Shown here: in pieces, positions 39,725-41,765 of the stretch
Layout: every line of letters starts with the position of its first letter
Position numbering within the stretch: the stretch's first letter is position 1
Assembly: GCA_023135835.1 (NCBI GenBank)
Contig: JAGLSI010000003.1
Location: 1 to 41,765, forward strand
Direction: 5' to 3'
Origin: Minisyncoccota bacterium
Lineage (GTDB): Bacteria; Patescibacteriota; Minisyncoccia; Phycocordibacterales; UBA12079
DNA length: 41,765 nucleotides
Translations under genes and position numbers: made by a program
Notes under the pieces: generated by a model
Told to the model about the DNA's origin: nothing
Database searches by the model: none
Seen by the model: only the letters and a program-made list of their open reading frames with translations

Positions 39725-41476
39725 ATGGAAAAAGAACAAAATGAAAATTTAGAGAAAATGCGCCATACTTTAGCGCATATTTTAATGCAAGCGCTAGAAG
39801 AACTGCATAGTGCTATTCCTGCGATTGGTCCAGTAATTGAAAATGGTTTTTATCATGATTTTGACGCTGAGGTGCAAATTACCGATAAAGATTTGAAAAC
39901 AATTAACAGGGAAATGATAAAAATTATCAATAAAGATTTGCCTATTGAAAAAAAAGTTTTTCCTATTGATGAAGGAATTAAACTTCTAGAAGATAAAAAA
40001 TATATTTATACTCTTGAGCTAGCTAAAGAATTAAAGGAAGGAGGAGAAAAAGAAATTTCTTTTTATCAACAAGGAGATTTTATTAATATGTGTAATGGTC
40101 CACATTTAGAATCTACTGGTAAAATTAATCCGAAAGCATTTAAGCTAAATAAAATTTCAGGTGTTTATTGGAGAGGTGATGATAAAAATAAAATGCTCCA
40201 AAGAATTTATGGAGTAGCTTTTGAGAGCCCTGAAGAGTTGAAAGATTATGAAAAAATGATGGAAGAGGCATTAAAAAGAGATCATAGAAAATTAGGAAAA
40301 GAATTAGATTTATTTAGTATTAGCCAGAAGGTGGGAGCAGGATTAATTTTATGGCATCCAAAATTATCTAAAACAAGAGAAGTGATAGAATCTTTTTGGA
40401 GAAAATTTCACAGACAGCGTGGATATGATGCTGTTTATACTCCTCATATTGGAAGATCAGAATTATGGGAAACTTCAGGTCATTTGAAAAATTTTAAAGA
40501 GATGATGTATTCTCCTATGGATGTTGATGGAGAACAGTATTATATAAAGCCAATGAACTGTCCTTTTCATGTTGAAATATATAAATCTAGCCCACGATCT
40601 TGGAGAGATTTTCCTTTTCGTTGGAATGAATTAGGTGCTGTTTATAGATATGAAAAATCTGGAGAACTAGCAGGTATGCTTAGGGTGAGAGGTTTTACCC
40701 AAGATGATGCTCATATAATTTGTCGTAAAGATCAATTCATTGATGAATACAGAGAAGTATTGAAGTTCACTATAGATATTTTAGAAAAATTTGGATTTAA
40801 GAAAGAAAATATAAAAGCTTATATTGCTACAAGAGACCCAAAACTTGATAAGTATTTAGGGACAGATGAGATTTGGGATTCATCTGAAAAAATAATAACA
40901 GAAATAATTAAAGAATTTGGTATTCCTAATGAAGTGGAAGAAGGGGGAGCTAAATTTTATGGTCCAGCTATTGATTTAAAAATTAAGGATTCAATTGGAA
41001 GAGAGTGGCAACTAACCACTATTCAGCTTGATTTTAATTTACCTGAAAAGTTTGACATGACCTATCAAGGAAAAGAGGGTAAGGAAAGACCTATAATGAT
41101 TCACAGGGCTTTATTAGGTTCGTTAGAAAGATTTATTGCTATTCTTATTGAGCATTATGGAGGAAATTTCCCGTTTTGGCTTGCTCCGCTTCAGGTAAAA
41201 ATTATTCCAGTAGCCGATGAGCATAATGAATATGCTCAGAATATTTTTGAGAAATTAAGAAAAGAAGATTTTAGGGCTGAGATAGATACTTCAGATAATA
41301 ATTTTGGTAAAAAAGTTAGGGAAGCAAAAAATGAAAAAGTTCCTTATTTTGTTGTTGTTGGAGATGATGATATTAAAAACAACAAATTAACTTTAGAAAG
41401 TAGAGATGGGGAAGATTCAGTTCAGATTTCTTTAGAAGAATTATTTGAAAAATTTAATCAAGAAAACAAAAAATAG
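39725..41476 (+). CDS. thrS: Threonyl-tRNA synthetase without TGS domain
   Basis: 583 residues from ATG 39725; a GTG at 39707 is in frame, but the ATG fits the local A-rich start context better. E. coli ThrRS has 642: the N-terminal TGS domain is absent here, and the protein opens directly with the editing domain (MRHTLAHILMQAL, HxxxH) and its second half, CNGPHLESTGKI. Catalytic motifs: MNCPFHVEIY (zinc Cys), RGFTQDDAHIIC (zinc His), IMIHRALLGSLERF (third zinc ligand, motif 3). The anticodon-binding domain (LAPLQVKIIPVADEHNEYA) closes it. Confidence 0.97.
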   Translation: MEKEQNENLEKMRHTLAHILMQALEELHSAIPAIGPVIENGFYHDFDAEVQITDKDLKTINREMIKIINKDLPIEKKVFPIDEGIKLLEDKKYIYTLELAKELKEGGEKEISFYQQGDFINMCNGPHLESTGKINPKAFKLNKISGVYWRGDDKNKMLQRIYGVAFESPEELKDYEKMMEEALKRDHRKLGKELDLFSISQKVGAGLILWHPKLSKTREVIESFWRKFHRQRGYDAVYTPHIGRSELWETSGHLKNFKEMMYSPMDVDGEQYYIKPMNCPFHVEIYKSSPRSWRDFPFRWNELGAVYRYEKSGELAGMLRVRGFTQDDAHIICRKDQFIDEYREVLKFTIDILEKFGFKKENIKAYIATRDPKLDKYLGTDEIWDSSEKIITEIIKEFGIPNEVEEGGAKFYGPAIDLKIKDSIGREWQLTTIQLDFNLPEKFDMTYQGKEGKERPIMIHRALLGSLERFIAILIEHYGGNFPFWLAPLQVKIIPVADEHNEYAQNIFEKLRKEDFRAEIDTSDNNFGKKVREAKNEKVPYFVVVGDDDIKNNKLTLESRDGEDSVQISLEELFEKFNQENKK

Positions 41477-41703
41477 TGGAAGATTTAAAATTAGGAAAAT
41501 ATAAGCATTTTAAAGGTATGGAAGTAGAAGTTATTGGAATTGCTTTAGATAGTGAAAATTTAGAAAAAATGGTTGTTTATAATCATCCTGATCCAGTTAA
41601 AGGAGAAGGGTCTGATACTATGTGGGTAAGACCATTAGACATGTTTATAGAAACCATAGAAAGAGATGGGAAGATGGTTAAAAGATTTGAGTATATAGGA
41701 TAA
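41476..41703 (+). CDS. DUF1653-family protein
   Basis: 75 residues, a complete DUF1653 domain: LGKYKHFKGMEVEVIGIALDSENLEKMVVY, then MWVRPLDMF. Function is unknown; the fold is a small beta barrel. It begins at a GTG that overlaps the last base of the thrS TAG stop (TAGTG), indicating translational coupling. A strong terminator follows at once. Confidence 0.85.
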   Translation: MEDLKLGKYKHFKGMEVEVIGIALDSENLEKMVVYNHPDPVKGEGSDTMWVRPLDMFIETIERDGKMVKRFEYIG

Positions 41704-41704
41704 T

Positions 41705-41737
41705 AAAAAGAGTGTTCCTGTAAGGAACACTCTTTTT
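41705..41737 (+). terminator. Terminator after the DUF1653 gene
   Basis: A 15-bp stem around AGAGTGTTCCT, loop GTA, then a run of seven T. It also lies beyond the 3' end of the partial minus-strand tRNA. Confidence 0.9.
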
Positions 41738-41744
41738 TTATTAG

Positions 41745-41765
41745 TGCGAATGGTAGGACTCGAAC
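41745..41765 (-). tRNA. tRNA 3' end, cut by the window edge
   Basis: On the minus strand the last 21 bases read TTCGAGT (T loop), CCTAC (T stem), CATTCGC (acceptor 3' arm), A (discriminator), with one G before. The anticodon lies outside, so the amino acid is not known. Confidence 0.75.

Overview
The window reads as chromosomal DNA of a low-GC member of the Candidate Phyla Radiation (Patescibacteria), most likely a Parcubacteria-like lineage; this rests on content and style, not on a tree. Signs are strongly AT-rich DNA, short minimal housekeeping proteins (AlaRS and ThrRS lack whole domains, L13 is short), a standalone TrpR/YerC-like regulator, a class II ribonucleotide reductase, and very large secreted proteins of the kind these episymbionts carry. 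Two style features run through the whole window. None of the 39 genes whose stop is visible ends in TGA (28 TAA, 11 TAG), and almost none has a Shine-Dalgarno sequence; starts sit in A/T-rich contexts. The one clear exception is a 63-residue minus-strand gene.

Layout. 1-10.3 kb is a surface and attachment region: the 3' part of a huge beta-roll protein with two endosialidase-chaperone (peptidase S74) domains, a REP-associated tyrosine transposase (RAYT) bracketed by REP hairpins, a secreted propeller/LamG/carbohydrate-binding protein, and an acidic protein with an Ig-like domain. 10.3-12.7 kb holds gap, rpiB and a TrpR-like regulator whose presumed promoter overlaps a perfect 20-bp palindrome resembling the E. 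coli trp operator; two more copies lie downstream. 12.9-15.0 kb holds a PriA-N-terminus-like protein, a Cys-rich unknown and a PEGA protein. 15.1-21.3 kb holds murA, mreB, a clamp-loader delta'-like gene, a family 4 uracil-DNA glycosylase without its Fe-S cysteines, a 180-bp MITE-like inverted-repeat element, and a minimal alaS. 21.4-24.1 kb holds an orphan periplasmic-binding protein and a membrane-anchored baseplate-J-like protein.

24.1-28.8 kb is the ribosomal alpha operon (infA-rpmJ-rpsM-rpsK-rpsD-rpoA-rplQ-rplM-rpsI), driven by a good sigma70-type promoter and interrupted by several intergenic hairpin elements. 28.9-32.6 kb is grpE-dnaK-dnaJ. 32.6-37.0 kb holds a small Pro-rich protein, tRNA-Leu with a decayed partial copy upstream, a GNAT acetyltransferase, HtpX, a GGDEF protein, an SPFH-tail-like membrane protein, a HAD-like protein without its catalytic Asp, tRNA-Ser and a small membrane protein. 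37.3-41.7 kb holds the class II ribonucleotide reductase, thrS and a DUF1653 gene; the 3' end of another tRNA is cut by the right edge.

The leads most worth following are the RAYT/REP unit, which has put REP hairpins inside two coding regions in frame, and the TrpR-like regulator with operator-like palindromes. Next come the shared-architecture intergenic hairpins, the absence of TGA stops and Shine-Dalgarno sequences, and several enzymes missing hallmark residues.
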